Below are positions 27,209 to 36,199 of a stretch of DNA of 64,000 nucleotides, in pieces. The first letter of the stretch is position 1. Every line of letters begins with the position of its first letter. Under the pieces are notes generated by a model. The model had not been told where the DNA came from. It did no database searches and worked only from the letters and a program-made list of their open reading frames with translations. The translations under genes were made by a program, and so were the position numbers. Source of the stretch: Methylomusa anaerophila (GTDB taxonomy: Bacteria > Bacillota > Negativicutes > Sporomusales > Sporomusaceae); contig NZ_AP018449.1 in assembly GCF_003966895.1 (NCBI RefSeq), positions 4,171,501-4,235,500 of the forward strand. The letters are read 5' to 3'.

Positions 27209-27406
27209 CTATCGCAGATTGCGATACAAAGCCCTTCGATAATCCATAACCCTATGTACGATTTCATCCATGGACTCTTCCACAATCAATTTTTTCCCAT
27301 TCGTCAGCGTTATCACGGTATCAGGAGTTTCTTCAATGGTCTCAATCAACTCGGCGTTCAGCACCAACTCTCTGTCCTGTGATTTTAAGCGGGTGACTTT
27401 TATCAT
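27209..27406 (-). CDS. swrD: Flagellar FlbD/SwrD family protein
   Basis: A 65-residue protein; in Bacillus SwrD raises swarming motor power. Family features: MIKVTRL start, ELVLNAELIETIEETPDTVITLTNGKKLIV core (given in part). The ATG at 27406 with GGAGG 6 bases upstream is preferred over 27421. It sits between flgE and fliL as expected. Confidence 0.92.
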   Translation of the reverse strand: MIKVTRLKSQDRELVLNAELIETIEETPDTVITLTNGKKLIVEESMDEIVHRVMDYRRALYRNLR

Positions 27407-27450
27407 GCTTTTCTCCTCCAAGTCTTTAATCAGACTTTTTAAAAATCAAG

Positions 27451-27476
27451 GGCGGGAGGGAGGTTGTCCTCCCGCC
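27451..27476. terminator. Stem-loop between flgE and swrD
   Basis: GGCGGGAGG and CCTCCCGCC form a perfect 9-bp GC-rich stem with an 8-base loop. On the minus strand the downstream bases are CTTGATTTTT, a weak and displaced T run, so it may act as a partial terminator or an mRNA 3' end protector after flgE. Confidence 0.6.
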
Positions 27477-27515
27477 AAAAATAAACTAACAAAATTATAT
27501 CTATATATTTGCTAT

Positions 27516-28826
27516 TTACCGTTTAAGATTAGTGAGATCCTGCAGCATTTCATCCGTAGTGGTAATAATTCGGGAATTTGCCTGGAAACCGCGCTGGGTA
27601 ATAATCATATTACTAAACTCTTCAGCTAAATTCACATTGGACATTTCCAAGGATTCTGGCCTAAAGGATCCGCGGCCACCGGTGTTGGCAATGCCAATTC
27701 TCGGTTCACCCGAATTGTTTGACTTAGAAAATAAAGTATCAGCTTCTTTAACAAGACCACCAGGATTATTGAAGGTAGCCATTGCTATTTGGGCCAAATC
27801 CATTGACATACCGTTAGAGAAGCGTCCGGTAATAACCCCGTCGGTACTGATCGTTTTGTTCAAAAGTGACCCAGCCGCGTACCCGGTCTGTGTAACGGAG
27901 TTAGCTGTACTTTCTCCACCGAACTGAGTTAAAGCGGAAAAATCAGGATTAAACGTAAATGCGGGTGCTCCAATCGGTGCAACTGGTGTTACCGTAATCG
28001 CACCAATAACTGTAGCACCTTCGTAAGTACTTGTCGTAGTATCGAAGCATCTGCCAGTAGCGGCATCGAATACTATTGTTGAAGCACCAGCGACCGTTGC
28101 CCCGGTATCCGCCGTTGCATTAGGGGTCCAAGTCCAAGTATTCGCACCTGTTTTAGCAAATGTACCACCAATCTTATGTGCGTTCCCCTGGGCGTCATAA
28201 ACGGTTATTGTGGTATTTGTGAGGGAAGCATTGGGATCAACCGCAGTAGTTTCTACGTCTGCCGCTAAGTTGCCTTGAAAAGTTACGCCACCCTTGGGAA
28301 AACTGGCCGGAACTGGATCGCTTGTTGCTTTTGCCGGCATGGCCTGGCCCACAGGAATGGTAATTCCTGTCAGCGGTGTGCTAGTGTCTATCACACCGTT
28401 TGCATCCGCCATCCAGCCCTGAACTTTCAGACCGTTACCTTGCATAGTGTAATTGCCCAATGTGTCATAGTCAAAATTCCCCGCCCGGGTATAGTACTGA
28501 TTGTTGCCGTCAGCCAAAATAAACAAGCCATTGCCCTGAATGGCCAGGTCTTCCTGCTTGCCTGTCGGTTGAAAGCTGCTTTCGGTGAAGAGAGTGTCGA
28601 TACTGGCGACACCCACGCCAAGACCGACCTGCATCGGGTTGCTGCCGCCCCGGTCGCCTTGCGGCGCTGAAGCGCCCTGCATGGTTTGGCTTAACACATC
28701 CTGGAAGGTAACGCGGGAAGCCTTGAAGCCAACGGTATTGACGTTGGCAATGTTATTGCCGATAACGTCCATCCGGGTTTGATGATTTTTCAAGCCGGCA
28801 ACGCCGGAAAACAATGAGCGCATCAT
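27516..28826 (-). CDS. flgE: Flagellar hook protein FlgE
   Basis: Forms the hook filament. The N-terminal rod/hook signature (MRSLFSGVAGLKNHQTRMDV, then IGNNIANVNTVGFK) and the C-terminal SNVNLAEEFSNMIITQRGFQANSRIITTTDEML (in part) make the D0 helices. The middle (about 150-330) is Thr/Ala-rich and variable, the surface-exposed part. The ATG at 28826 (or the adjacent 28823) fits the family; an open extension to 28877 is out of family. 436 residues. Confidence 0.95.
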   Translation of the reverse strand: MMRSLFSGVAGLKNHQTRMDVIGNNIANVNTVGFKASRVTFQDVLSQTMQGASAPQGDRGGSNPMQVGLGVGVASIDTLFTESSFQPTGKQEDLAIQGNGLFILADGNNQYYTRAGNFDYDTLGNYTMQGNGLKVQGWMADANGVIDTSTPLTGITIPVGQAMPAKATSDPVPASFPKGGVTFQGNLAADVETTAVDPNASLTNTTITVYDAQGNAHKIGGTFAKTGANTWTWTPNATADTGATVAGASTIVFDAATGRCFDTTTSTYEGATVIGAITVTPVAPIGAPAFTFNPDFSALTQFGGESTANSVTQTGYAAGSLLNKTISTDGVITGRFSNGMSMDLAQIAMATFNNPGGLVKEADTLFSKSNNSGEPRIGIANTGGRGSFRPESLEMSNVNLAEEFSNMIITQRGFQANSRIITTTDEMLQDLTNLKR

Positions 28827-28913
28827 AGTTGAAAACGACCTCCTCAAATAATAAACATGTGCCACTGCGTCTGTCATTCGGCAGTGAAAGACTCCCTCGC
28901 CAGAGGTCCAGCC

Positions 28914-29306
28914 TTAAATAATTACCGCACTGTCGATATTGGTAAAAACGTTATCCTTAATATTGGCGCCATCCACAGCAGTAATAACCGTTCGGTTTTT
29001 TACGCTTACCACCAAGGCCAAAGCACTGTCCATAAGAATCAGAGCTTCCTTAGCCCCTTTCTGCGCCGCTTTATCCACAGCTTGATTCAACTTGTTCATT
29101 TGATCGTTATCCAGTTGAATTTTACGGCTCTCCATCCGTTGCAGCGCATGCTGGGAAAATTTTACCCCCAGTTCCTGGGTAAGAAGCTGATTAAAGGTTG
29201 CACTATTGGCATTAACTTTGTTCGCGTTATTGGCATTCTGAGGTTTAGTTGCAGGTGCAACCGGCTGCAGTGGCTGTATGGACTGGTACTTGAAATTATC
29301 TGTCAT
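28914..29306 (-). CDS. TIGR02530-type flagellar operon protein
   Basis: A 130-residue soluble protein of the family found only in Firmicute-type flagellar operons between flgD and flgE. The C-terminal half is typical: FSQHALQRMESRKIQL, LNQAVDKAAQKGAKEALILM and a strand VSVKNRTVITAVDG. The Asn-rich N-terminus is less conserved. GGAGG lies 9 bases before the ATG. The molecular role is not established; regulation or assembly of the hook is suspected from location. Confidence 0.88.
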   Translation of the reverse strand: MTDNFKYQSIQPLQPVAPATKPQNANNANKVNANSATFNQLLTQELGVKFSQHALQRMESRKIQLDNDQMNKLNQAVDKAAQKGAKEALILMDSALALVVSVKNRTVITAVDGANIKDNVFTNIDSAVII

Positions 29307-29339
29307 GGCACCTTACCTCCTCACGCGACAGATAGCGGC

Positions 29340-29729
29340 CTAGGCAATTGCTGTCACATTCTCCAATTTAACGACCTGATCACCAACCTGAAGTTGCGGC
29401 GTACCATTAACAATCTTAACCAGGCTAACGGTCCCGGTTTGCAAATAACCGTCAGCATCGGTCCAGCTGATATCTTTTCCGATTAAGGCCGTCGCCTGTG
29501 TAGTCAGCATACTGCTATTCATGTTCTGCATTTGTTCCAGACTGGAAAACTGGGCCATTTGCGCGATAAAGTCCTTGTCTTCCATCGGACTCATAGGATC
29601 TTGGTACTGCAACTGGGTAATCAGCAACTTTAGGAAGTCGTTCTTTCCCAATTCATCATTTGCCTTTGCAGTTGTTGGGGTAGTACTGTTATTTGTTGAG
29701 TTATCAGTATTAACATAAATTGAACTCAT
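29340..29729 (-). CDS. flgD: Flagellar hook-cap protein FlgD (short form)
   Basis: Scaffold for hook polymerisation. The conserved N-terminal region [41 protein letters not shown] (in part) is intact. At 129 residues it is the short Firmicute version lacking the beta-rich C-terminal domains of the E. coli protein. Two adjacent ATGs (29732, 29729) exist; the second is better placed after TAGGAGG. Confidence 0.94.
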   Translation of the reverse strand: MSSIYVNTDNSTNNSTTPTTAKANDELGKNDFLKLLITQLQYQDPMSPMEDKDFIAQMAQFSSLEQMQNMNSSMLTTQATALIGKDISWTDADGYLQTGTVSLVKIVNGTPQLQVGDQVVKLENVTAIA

Positions 29730-29767
29730 CATTTCACCTCCTAAAACTGAAACTGTGCAAAAATATT

Positions 29768-31375
29768 TTATACCCGGTAGTCAATACCGGCATCCGGACT
29801 GCTGGGCCCACTGGAAACTATTCCAGATTCTACGGTTTCAACAAGCTCATCAGCCTGTTTTTTCCCCAGTGGCTGAAAAGTAAATTGTTGCTGGGCATAA
29901 CTTCTGCCATTATTGGGCAAAAACTCGTTAAGGCCTGCGTACACACTAACATTATCCACTTTTAAACCGCTGTTGGCCAAATCTTGCTTAAGCTGAGGCA
30001 GAGATGACTCAATAATACTGCGAACTTCAGCGTTATTTGAGTGGAAACTGGCAGTTACAACCCCGCTGTCAACCGAAATCTTTAATATCAATTCGCCAAG
30101 ATGTTCAGGCTTAAGTTTAATAATCATTTCCGGATTGTTAGGCCGATTGATCAACTTCGCTTGCTGTACAATTTGGTTCATGACCTGATAGTCGTCTTTG
30201 GTTGTCGGTTTAACAACCGAATTTTCAGCCGATGCTGCCGTTTCGCTGACATAATTTTGCAGCGTAGCTTCAAAACTAAAGGTGTGAGGATTTTGCGGAC
30301 TTACTGCATCTGAACCATCCGCATTTGGTAAAGCTAAAGACAAGCCCAATGTGTCTTGAAAACCACCATGATTCTCTTTAGCCGCCGCAATAATTGGCGT
30401 AATTTTTTCATTCACTGACATTGCAGCAGGTTCAACGGCGAGCTTCTCGCCTGCATCACTATTCTTAAGATCCAGAGTGGGTTGGGGATTGATAGCAGCA
30501 GCGGAAGCGGAAGCGGCATTTATCGAAAGACTATTCCCTTGATTAAGCAAACTGTTACTAACGTTTGTTGGTGCAGCAAGATTAACCGGTTGCTTAGAAC
30601 TCCGGGGTTGATTCTGCTCATCCGGATTTGTCTGGCCCAGGCCGGCAACAATCTTTACAGGCTGCTGATTCTGTGTCAATGCGGCTTGTAAAATTTCTCC
30701 CGCAGCAACGGCTGCCTGTGAAGCGGTTTGCGAAACGGTTGCCTGTGGTATGATTTGGCCGCCTGTTGTCGCCGAACCTGACAATTCGCCGGCAGCATCA
30801 GCCAAACTCTGGGCGAAGGCCTGGTCAAATTCCTTAGAAGGATTGACCGGCATCACGCCATTACCTGCCGCATTGATTTGATTATTAGGTACTGTGCCTG
30901 CATTCAACTGAACTGAACCGGCACTATCCGCAGATCCCAATTCAACCGTAAAAGCCGCCGATAACCCGGCTGGAATTTGAGCCGCCAATTGTAAGGCCAA
31001 AGGATTGATTCCGGCCGGATTGGCCTGGTCGGAACTATTGTTGTTTTCTTTCGCGTCACCATCGGCGCCTTGTTGTTTCTCTGCGTTGGCCTGTTCAGAA
31101 TTTGATTTAGTTTCGGTCACAACTTTTTCTTCCGGTTTATTATTGACAGCCTGCTGTTGTCCGGAATTTGCAGCATTATTGGCTGTCTCGGCATTAGACG
31201 GTTGACCTTGCTCTTTCGCTGCAGTGGGAGTATTTTGCTGGGAAGCATTTGTAACTGCGTGGTTAAGTCTTTCTGAAAAACTATCTTGGGGATTGGATTG
31301 GTACCTACTGCGGCTGTTATTGTTATTTGTGGCGGCAACGGGTGCCTGCATTCCGGGAAACTGAACGGTAGCCAT
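29768..31375 (-). CDS. fliK: Flagellar hook-length control protein FliK
   Basis: Secreted ruler that triggers the FlhB switch. A long low-complexity N-terminal part (about 1-400, rich in Gln, Asn, Ala and Ser) leads to the C-terminal FliK domain (about 430-500) with [22 protein letters not shown]. 535 residues. A strong AAGGAGGTG ribosome site precedes the ATG. The N-terminal length sets hook length in other species. Confidence 0.93.
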   Translation of the reverse strand: MATVQFPGMQAPVAATNNNNSRSRYQSNPQDSFSERLNHAVTNASQQNTPTAAKEQGQPSNAETANNAANSGQQQAVNNKPEEKVVTETKSNSEQANAEKQQGADGDAKENNNSSDQANPAGINPLALQLAAQIPAGLSAAFTVELGSADSAGSVQLNAGTVPNNQINAAGNGVMPVNPSKEFDQAFAQSLADAAGELSGSATTGGQIIPQATVSQTASQAAVAAGEILQAALTQNQQPVKIVAGLGQTNPDEQNQPRSSKQPVNLAAPTNVSNSLLNQGNSLSINAASASAAAINPQPTLDLKNSDAGEKLAVEPAAMSVNEKITPIIAAAKENHGGFQDTLGLSLALPNADGSDAVSPQNPHTFSFEATLQNYVSETAASAENSVVKPTTKDDYQVMNQIVQQAKLINRPNNPEMIIKLKPEHLGELILKISVDSGVVTASFHSNNAEVRSIIESSLPQLKQDLANSGLKVDNVSVYAGLNEFLPNNGRSYAQQQFTFQPLGKKQADELVETVESGIVSSGPSSPDAGIDYRV

Positions 31376-31410
31376 ATATTTTTCACCTCCTTTCCCTAAT
31401 GATTAGATAG

Positions 31411-32040
31411 TCAAGGCTCAAGGGGCTGTTTTTGACCTTTAAGCATCTCACGGGTTAAATCAGCAGCCTTGGCGGGATCAAAAAGCGCTAAAATTTTCGC
31501 TACTTGCTCGTCTTCCATTTTATTTAAAATAGCCGTAACAGTATTATCATCCAGCTGTTTCAGGATTGCAGCGGCCTCTGCCGGTTTCATACTGTCATAA
31601 AGGCGAGCCATCTTGGACCACCTTTTGGCTTCTTCCTGTTGTTTTTGTTTTGTTTCTTTTTGAATATCTTCCAAAGTGAGAACATTGGCCTGGTTGGGAT
31701 CAAGCCCGGCCGGAATATTGTCCGGCGTTAATACCCTGGGATTGGGAACAACCGTATTGGTACTGGTTTTATCGTCCAAGTCGACCGGTTCAAAATTGGT
31801 CTGCGGCTTTGCAAAATACCTGCCAACAACCGGATATTCATGGAGCTTCATGTCATCAGCGATTTTTTGCATGTCAATAAGCCTTAAATATATTCCCACC
31901 GCAAAGCCAACCCCGACTACCATAATAAGTAAAAGTGAAACAGCGATAATTTTAAAGAGTCTGCCTCGTTTCTTATTTGACGGTGACTGCTCAACTGGGC
32001 TATCCCGCCTGGTTTGGGAATCTAATCCTTTTTCAGCCAT
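31411..32040 (-). CDS. MotE/YlxF-like membrane protein with MgtE-N-type domain
   Basis: A 209-residue single-pass membrane protein: basic N-terminus, membrane segment (about 28-50), then a linker, coiled region and a C-terminal MgtE_N-like helical domain (LYDSMKPAEAAAILKQLDDNTVTAILNKMEDEQVAKIL, in part). It corresponds in position to ylxF between fliJ and fliK. Related MotE proteins act as motor chaperones; the exact role here is inferred. Confidence 0.85.
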   Translation of the reverse strand: MAEKGLDSQTRRDSPVEQSPSNKKRGRLFKIIAVSLLLIMVVGVGFAVGIYLRLIDMQKIADDMKLHEYPVVGRYFAKPQTNFEPVDLDDKTSTNTVVPNPRVLTPDNIPAGLDPNQANVLTLEDIQKETKQKQQEEAKRWSKMARLYDSMKPAEAAAILKQLDDNTVTAILNKMEDEQVAKILALFDPAKAADLTREMLKGQKQPLEP

Positions 32041-32057
32041 GTTAGTTCATGACACCC

Positions 32058-32594
32058 CTATTTTGCCAGCATACTTACTCTGGCAACGTATTCCTGTGTC
32101 TCTCTGTAAGGAGGTATACCACCATACTGCTTAACAGCTTGCGGTCCGGCATTATAAGCTGCCACAGCCTTATTGACGTCCCCATTGAAAATATTTAACA
32201 TTTGCTTTAGGTATCGTACCCCGCCATCAATATTTTCCCGGGGGTCGGCGATGTTTTGAATTCCTAGTTCGCTGGCAGTTTCAGGCATTAATTGCATAAC
32301 GCCTGCCGCTCCTGCCGGCGATACAGCGTCAGGCGCCAGATTGGATTCGGTTTTGGCAACAGCCAAGGCTAGCATAGGATTAACACCATATTTTAAAGCA
32401 GCAGAATGCACTATCGATGCAATATCACTGTTCATTGTGCTGTCCCCGGATATTGCAGTTGTTTTCGGGGAGCTTTTTTGTGCCGCCTCAAAAAGCGAGG
32501 CAAAATTCAGTGAATGATTTGCAGCCTTTGCATGCGGCCCAAAGCGATTTTCTATATTCCTTATTTTTTCAATAACCTGGTTAACACCGTTCAT
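32058..32594 (-). CDS. Flagellar-operon lytic transglycosylase (SLT domain)
   Basis: Probable peptidoglycan-cleaving enzyme that opens the wall for the rod. The SLT domain shows catalytic Glu83 in VAKTESN, SPAGAAGVMQLMPETA, GVRYLKQML and AVAAYNAGP. No signal peptide is visible, so export through the flagellar apparatus is likely, as for FlgJ. Its ATG follows the fliJ TAG directly. Confidence 0.92.
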   Translation of the reverse strand: MNGVNQVIEKIRNIENRFGPHAKAANHSLNFASLFEAAQKSSPKTTAISGDSTMNSDIASIVHSAALKYGVNPMLALAVAKTESNLAPDAVSPAGAAGVMQLMPETASELGIQNIADPRENIDGGVRYLKQMLNIFNGDVNKAVAAYNAGPQAVKQYGGIPPYRETQEYVARVSMLAK

Positions 32595-33050
32595 CTAGAT
32601 CACACTCTCTTTGTCCCGTACACTTATTTGCGTTCCAATCTCGTCAAGATATTTTTGCTCCTCGTGCAGGAGTTCTTCCCGGTATTGCTCTAACCGTTTA
32701 TTCCGTAGATTATCTACTATTTTTCTTTTCTTCATAGCATCTTCCAATACCTGAAGGCAATCTTGACGGCAACTAGTCGCTTGATTTACTTTTTCAGTCT
32801 GAACAACAAGGTCCTGTTTAACCTTATTAATAAAATTGTCGGTCATCTGAAGGATTTCTATTTTGGGATAACTTAGCTGTTGGGTGGTTTGCAGTTTCAT
32901 CACCCTGAGCATGCTGGCCTCCAAATTATTTAACAGTTCCTGTTCGGCGTTCAACCTGTTGCTAGCTTCAGCCAGCTTGATTTGTGCCTTTTCTTCCTGT
33001 ATCCGCCGGAATCTGAGCAGGGTTTCCAGCCGGAATTGAAATATTTTCAT
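32595..33050 (-). CDS. fliJ: Flagellar export chaperone FliJ
   Basis: A 151-residue coiled-coil protein that acts as the stalk of the FliI ATPase. The N-terminal FQFRLETLLRFRRIQEEKAQ is the family hallmark, and the rest is alpha-helical and charged. It follows fliI by 29 bases. Confidence 0.92.
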   Translation of the reverse strand: MKIFQFRLETLLRFRRIQEEKAQIKLAEASNRLNAEQELLNNLEASMLRVMKLQTTQQLSYPKIEILQMTDNFINKVKQDLVVQTEKVNQATSCRQDCLQVLEDAMKKRKIVDNLRNKRLEQYREELLHEEQKYLDEIGTQISVRDKESVI

Positions 33051-33079
33051 TCAAAATGACACTCCAAGTTCTGTTAAAC

Positions 33080-34405
33080 TCAATTTGTCGGTAACTCAAC
33101 CGACTTTAATCGCTGCAGTGTTTCCGCCAGGGAAGTGCAGTCATAAACGTCCTGCCGTAAAAAATCTTTGATAGCTTGAATACAGGTAATGGCCTGATCA
33201 ATATTAGAATTGCTTCCGCTTACGTAGGCGCCAATATTAATAAGATCCTCAGCCTCTTTATAAACTGCCAGCAGTGTTCTAAGGCGTTGGGCTGAACGCA
33301 AATGCTCCTCATCTGCTATCTCCGCCATAATCCTGCTTACACTGGCAAGTACATCAACGGCAGGATAGTGGTTCCGGGCCGCCAGATTGCGGGATAGGAC
33401 AATATGTCCGTCAAGAATGCTGCGAACAGCATCAGCGATCGGTTCATTCATATCATCGCCATCAACAAGGACCGTATAAATGCCGGTTATTGAGCCGGTA
33501 TCACCGGTTCCGGAACGTTCAAGAAGTTTAGGTAACATGGCAAAAACAGAAGGTGTATAGCCTCTTGTAGCAGGAGGTTCGCCGACAGTCAGCCCAACTT
33601 CGCGCTGGGCGGAAGCAAACCGGGTAACGGAATCCATCATCAAAATAACATCTAATCCTTGGTCGCGGAAGAACTCGGCAACTGCAGTTGCGGTCAGTGC
33701 CCCCTTAATCCTGACCAAAGCCGGCTGGTCCGAAGTTGCAACAATCACAACCGAACGCCGTAAGCCTTCTTCGCCTAAATCCCGTTCAATAAACTCTCTA
33801 ACTTCTCGGCCGCGTTCCCCAACTAGCGCGATTACACTAACGTCAGCCTCAGTATTTCTGGCGATCATGCCAAGCAGGGTGCTCTTACCGACTCCGCTAC
33901 CGGCCATAATACCTATTCTCTGGCCACGCCCTATGGTAAGCAAACCATCAATCGATCGAATGCCAACCGATAATTTTTCCGTTATGCGTCGGCGGGTTAA
34001 GGGAGGCGGCGGTAAAGTATGAAGGGGATATTGTATATTGGTATACAATGGCCCCTGCCCGTCAATCGGGTTGCCAAGACCATCCAGAATTCTACCCAGC
34101 AACTGACGGCCAACGTTTACTTTTAGGGTTCTATGCCCGGAAATCACTTCACAGCCGGGTCCAATGCCCTGGATTTCGCCAATAGGCATTAGCAGCACCC
34201 GACCTTGTCTAAAACCAACAACCTCTGCCGGGATGGGCAAACTATTACCCCGCGGATAAATATAACACAGTTCGCCCAGATTGACGTTTGGCCCTTGCGA
34301 TTCTATTACCAGGCCAATTATTTGCGTTATCCGGCCATTCAATTTAAGGGAGTCAGCATTGTGAATTGCCGACAAATATTTATCGGCGCTGAATTTTGCG
34401 ATCAC
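33080..34405 (-). CDS. fliI: Flagellum-specific ATPase FliI
   Basis: Export ATPase related to F1-beta. Walker A GIMAGSGVGKST (K174), Walker B VILMMDSVTRFA, and the RVGE-type motifs (ALVGERGREVREFIERDLG) are present. 441 residues. Its start overlaps the fliH stop by 4 bases. Confidence 0.97.
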   Translation of the reverse strand: MIAKFSADKYLSAIHNADSLKLNGRITQIIGLVIESQGPNVNLGELCYIYPRGNSLPIPAEVVGFRQGRVLLMPIGEIQGIGPGCEVISGHRTLKVNVGRQLLGRILDGLGNPIDGQGPLYTNIQYPLHTLPPPPLTRRRITEKLSVGIRSIDGLLTIGRGQRIGIMAGSGVGKSTLLGMIARNTEADVSVIALVGERGREVREFIERDLGEEGLRRSVVIVATSDQPALVRIKGALTATAVAEFFRDQGLDVILMMDSVTRFASAQREVGLTVGEPPATRGYTPSVFAMLPKLLERSGTGDTGSITGIYTVLVDGDDMNEPIADAVRSILDGHIVLSRNLAARNHYPAVDVLASVSRIMAEIADEEHLRSAQRLRTLLAVYKEAEDLINIGAYVSGSNSNIDQAITCIQAIKDFLRQDVYDCTSLAETLQRLKSVELPTN

Positions 34406-35178
34406 GGCGACACATCCTGAATGGCTTTGTGTATCATTTCAAATTTAGTGTCCAACCTTGCGTCCACTGTGCCGAAAGCTGTATCGACAACACAGCCGCC
34501 GGCAGCGACGGTCTGATCTGATACAATGGAAACGGCTTGCTCGTTTCCCATCATCATTTGCAGATCGCCCTTGGCCATGAGCACCATTTCAAAGTCTTCC
34601 GGATTAACACGAACAGTGACGCTTTCCTGATCACGAACTTTATTCAGCGCTTCCTTAACTATAGGTAAAATCGCAGTTGGGTTTTCTTCAAGTTCCCGCG
34701 CCACAATTTTACGGGCAATGGCTACCGCCATATCTATGATTTTTCGTTCGGCATCTGTAATCATATTTACTGCTTCTTGCTCGGCGGTGGAAATAATTTT
34801 TTGCGCCTTCTCGGCTGCAGTGTGAATTGCCTGCTTCATTTCTTCACGGGCCTCGAGATTGCCGTTTTCATAGCCCTCTTGCTTACCCAAGTCATAGGAT
34901 TCCTTATACGCCTGTTGTTTTATCGCTTCTGCCTGTATTTGGGTTTCATCCATTAAATGTTGCGCTTTCTCTTCTGCCGCGGCGACTATTCTCTGCGCTT
35001 CAATTTTAGCCTCATTAATACATAGCTCCATTTCTTCCCTAGCGGCGGCGTAATCAAATTCCGGTTCCAATTTCGGCTCAGGCTCAGAATCATTTTCAGG
35101 TCCCTGTTCGGGAAATACAATACTTTCAATAATAACCGGAGTATGATTTACTGATACAATTTTAAACAAGTTAGACAA
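34402..35178 (-). CDS. fliH: Flagellar export ATPase regulator FliH
   Basis: Binds FliI and tethers it to the C ring. A long charged coiled coil (about 45-160, with repeated E/A/K) is followed by the FliH C-terminal domain (AVAIARKIVARELEENPTAIL, VTVRVNPEDFEMV, GGCVVDTAFGTVDARLDTKFEMI in part). It starts with TTG at 35178, 8 bases inside the fliG end, with GGGG upstream. Confidence 0.92.
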   Translation of the reverse strand: MSNLFKIVSVNHTPVIIESIVFPEQGPENDSEPEPKLEPEFDYAAAREEMELCINEAKIEAQRIVAAAEEKAQHLMDETQIQAEAIKQQAYKESYDLGKQEGYENGNLEAREEMKQAIHTAAEKAQKIISTAEQEAVNMITDAERKIIDMAVAIARKIVARELEENPTAILPIVKEALNKVRDQESVTVRVNPEDFEMVLMAKGDLQMMMGNEQAVSIVSDQTVAAGGCVVDTAFGTVDARLDTKFEMIHKAIQDVSP

Positions 35179-36181
35179 TTATTTCGTCCCCTTTACCACG
35201 TGAAACAATTATCTCGCCGGATTCTTCGAGACGCCGGATATTATTAACGATTTTTTGCTGGGCCTCTTCCACATCCCTGATGCGGACAGGTCCCATATAT
35301 TCAATCTCGTCGCGCAACATTTCACCGGCGCGTTTGGAAATATTTTTATAGATCTTACTGGATACGTCCTCGGAAGAAGCTTTTAAAGCCAATGCCAAAT
35401 CCTTGTTGTCAATCTCCCGCAGTACCAGTTGCAGCGAACGGTCGTCAAGCAAGACAATATCTTCAAAGACGAACATCCGTTTCTTGATCTCTTCGGCTAA
35501 TTCCGGATTTTGAACTTCCAGGTTTTCGATGATAGTCCGTTCTGTACTGCGGTCAACTCTGTTTAATACCTCAACAATGGAGTCCACCCCGCCGGCTGCG
35601 GTAAAATCCTGGGTTACTAAGGACGAAAGCTTTCGCTCTAAGATTCTCTCCACGTCTTTAATTACATCCGGTGACGTACGGTCCATGGTAGCAATACGCT
35701 TAGCCACATCAACCTGTCTTTCCGGCGGTAACGCAGAAATGATAGCTGCCGCTTGTTCAGGCTGAAGATATGCCATAATCAAGGCAATAGTCTGCGGGTG
35801 TTCATTCTGAATAAAATTTAATAGTTGCGCCGGGTCAGTCTTGCGGGCGAAATCAAAGGGTCGAATTTGCAAACTGGTTGTTAAGCGGTTTATGATATTT
35901 ACCGCTTTTTCCGCCCCTAAAGCCTTTTCCAATATTTCGCGGGCATAGTCAAGTCCACCGGTCGTGATATATTCTTTAGCCAAACACATTTGGTGAAACT
36001 CGTTTAGCACTTTATCCTTTACTTCCTGGGAAAGTTTTCGTTGGTTGGCTATCTCAAGGGTCAATTTTTCAATTTCCTCTTCACGCATGTGCTTAAGCAC
36101 CTGGGCGGATATATCAGGTCCTAAAGCAATCAAAAGAATTGCCGCCTTCTGTTTGCCGGTCAATTCATTTGATTGATACAT
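35171..36181 (-). CDS. fliG: Flagellar motor switch protein FliG
   Basis: C-ring protein that interacts with the stator. Armadillo-like repeats: TGKQKAAILLIALGPDISAQVLK at the N-terminus (in part), the EHPQTIALIMAYLQPEQAAAII middle repeat, and the C-terminal charged helix DDRSLQLVLREIDNKDLALALK with the motor residues. The ATG at 36181 with GGGGGG 7 bases upstream gives 336 residues; the ATG at 36196 is less likely. Confidence 0.96.
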   Translation of the reverse strand: MYQSNELTGKQKAAILLIALGPDISAQVLKHMREEEIEKLTLEIANQRKLSQEVKDKVLNEFHQMCLAKEYITTGGLDYAREILEKALGAEKAVNIINRLTTSLQIRPFDFARKTDPAQLLNFIQNEHPQTIALIMAYLQPEQAAAIISALPPERQVDVAKRIATMDRTSPDVIKDVERILERKLSSLVTQDFTAAGGVDSIVEVLNRVDRSTERTIIENLEVQNPELAEEIKKRMFVFEDIVLLDDRSLQLVLREIDNKDLALALKASSEDVSSKIYKNISKRAGEMLRDEIEYMGPVRIRDVEEAQQKIVNNIRRLEESGEIIVSRGKGDEIIV

Positions 36182-36199
36182 TATGTTACCCCCCATCTA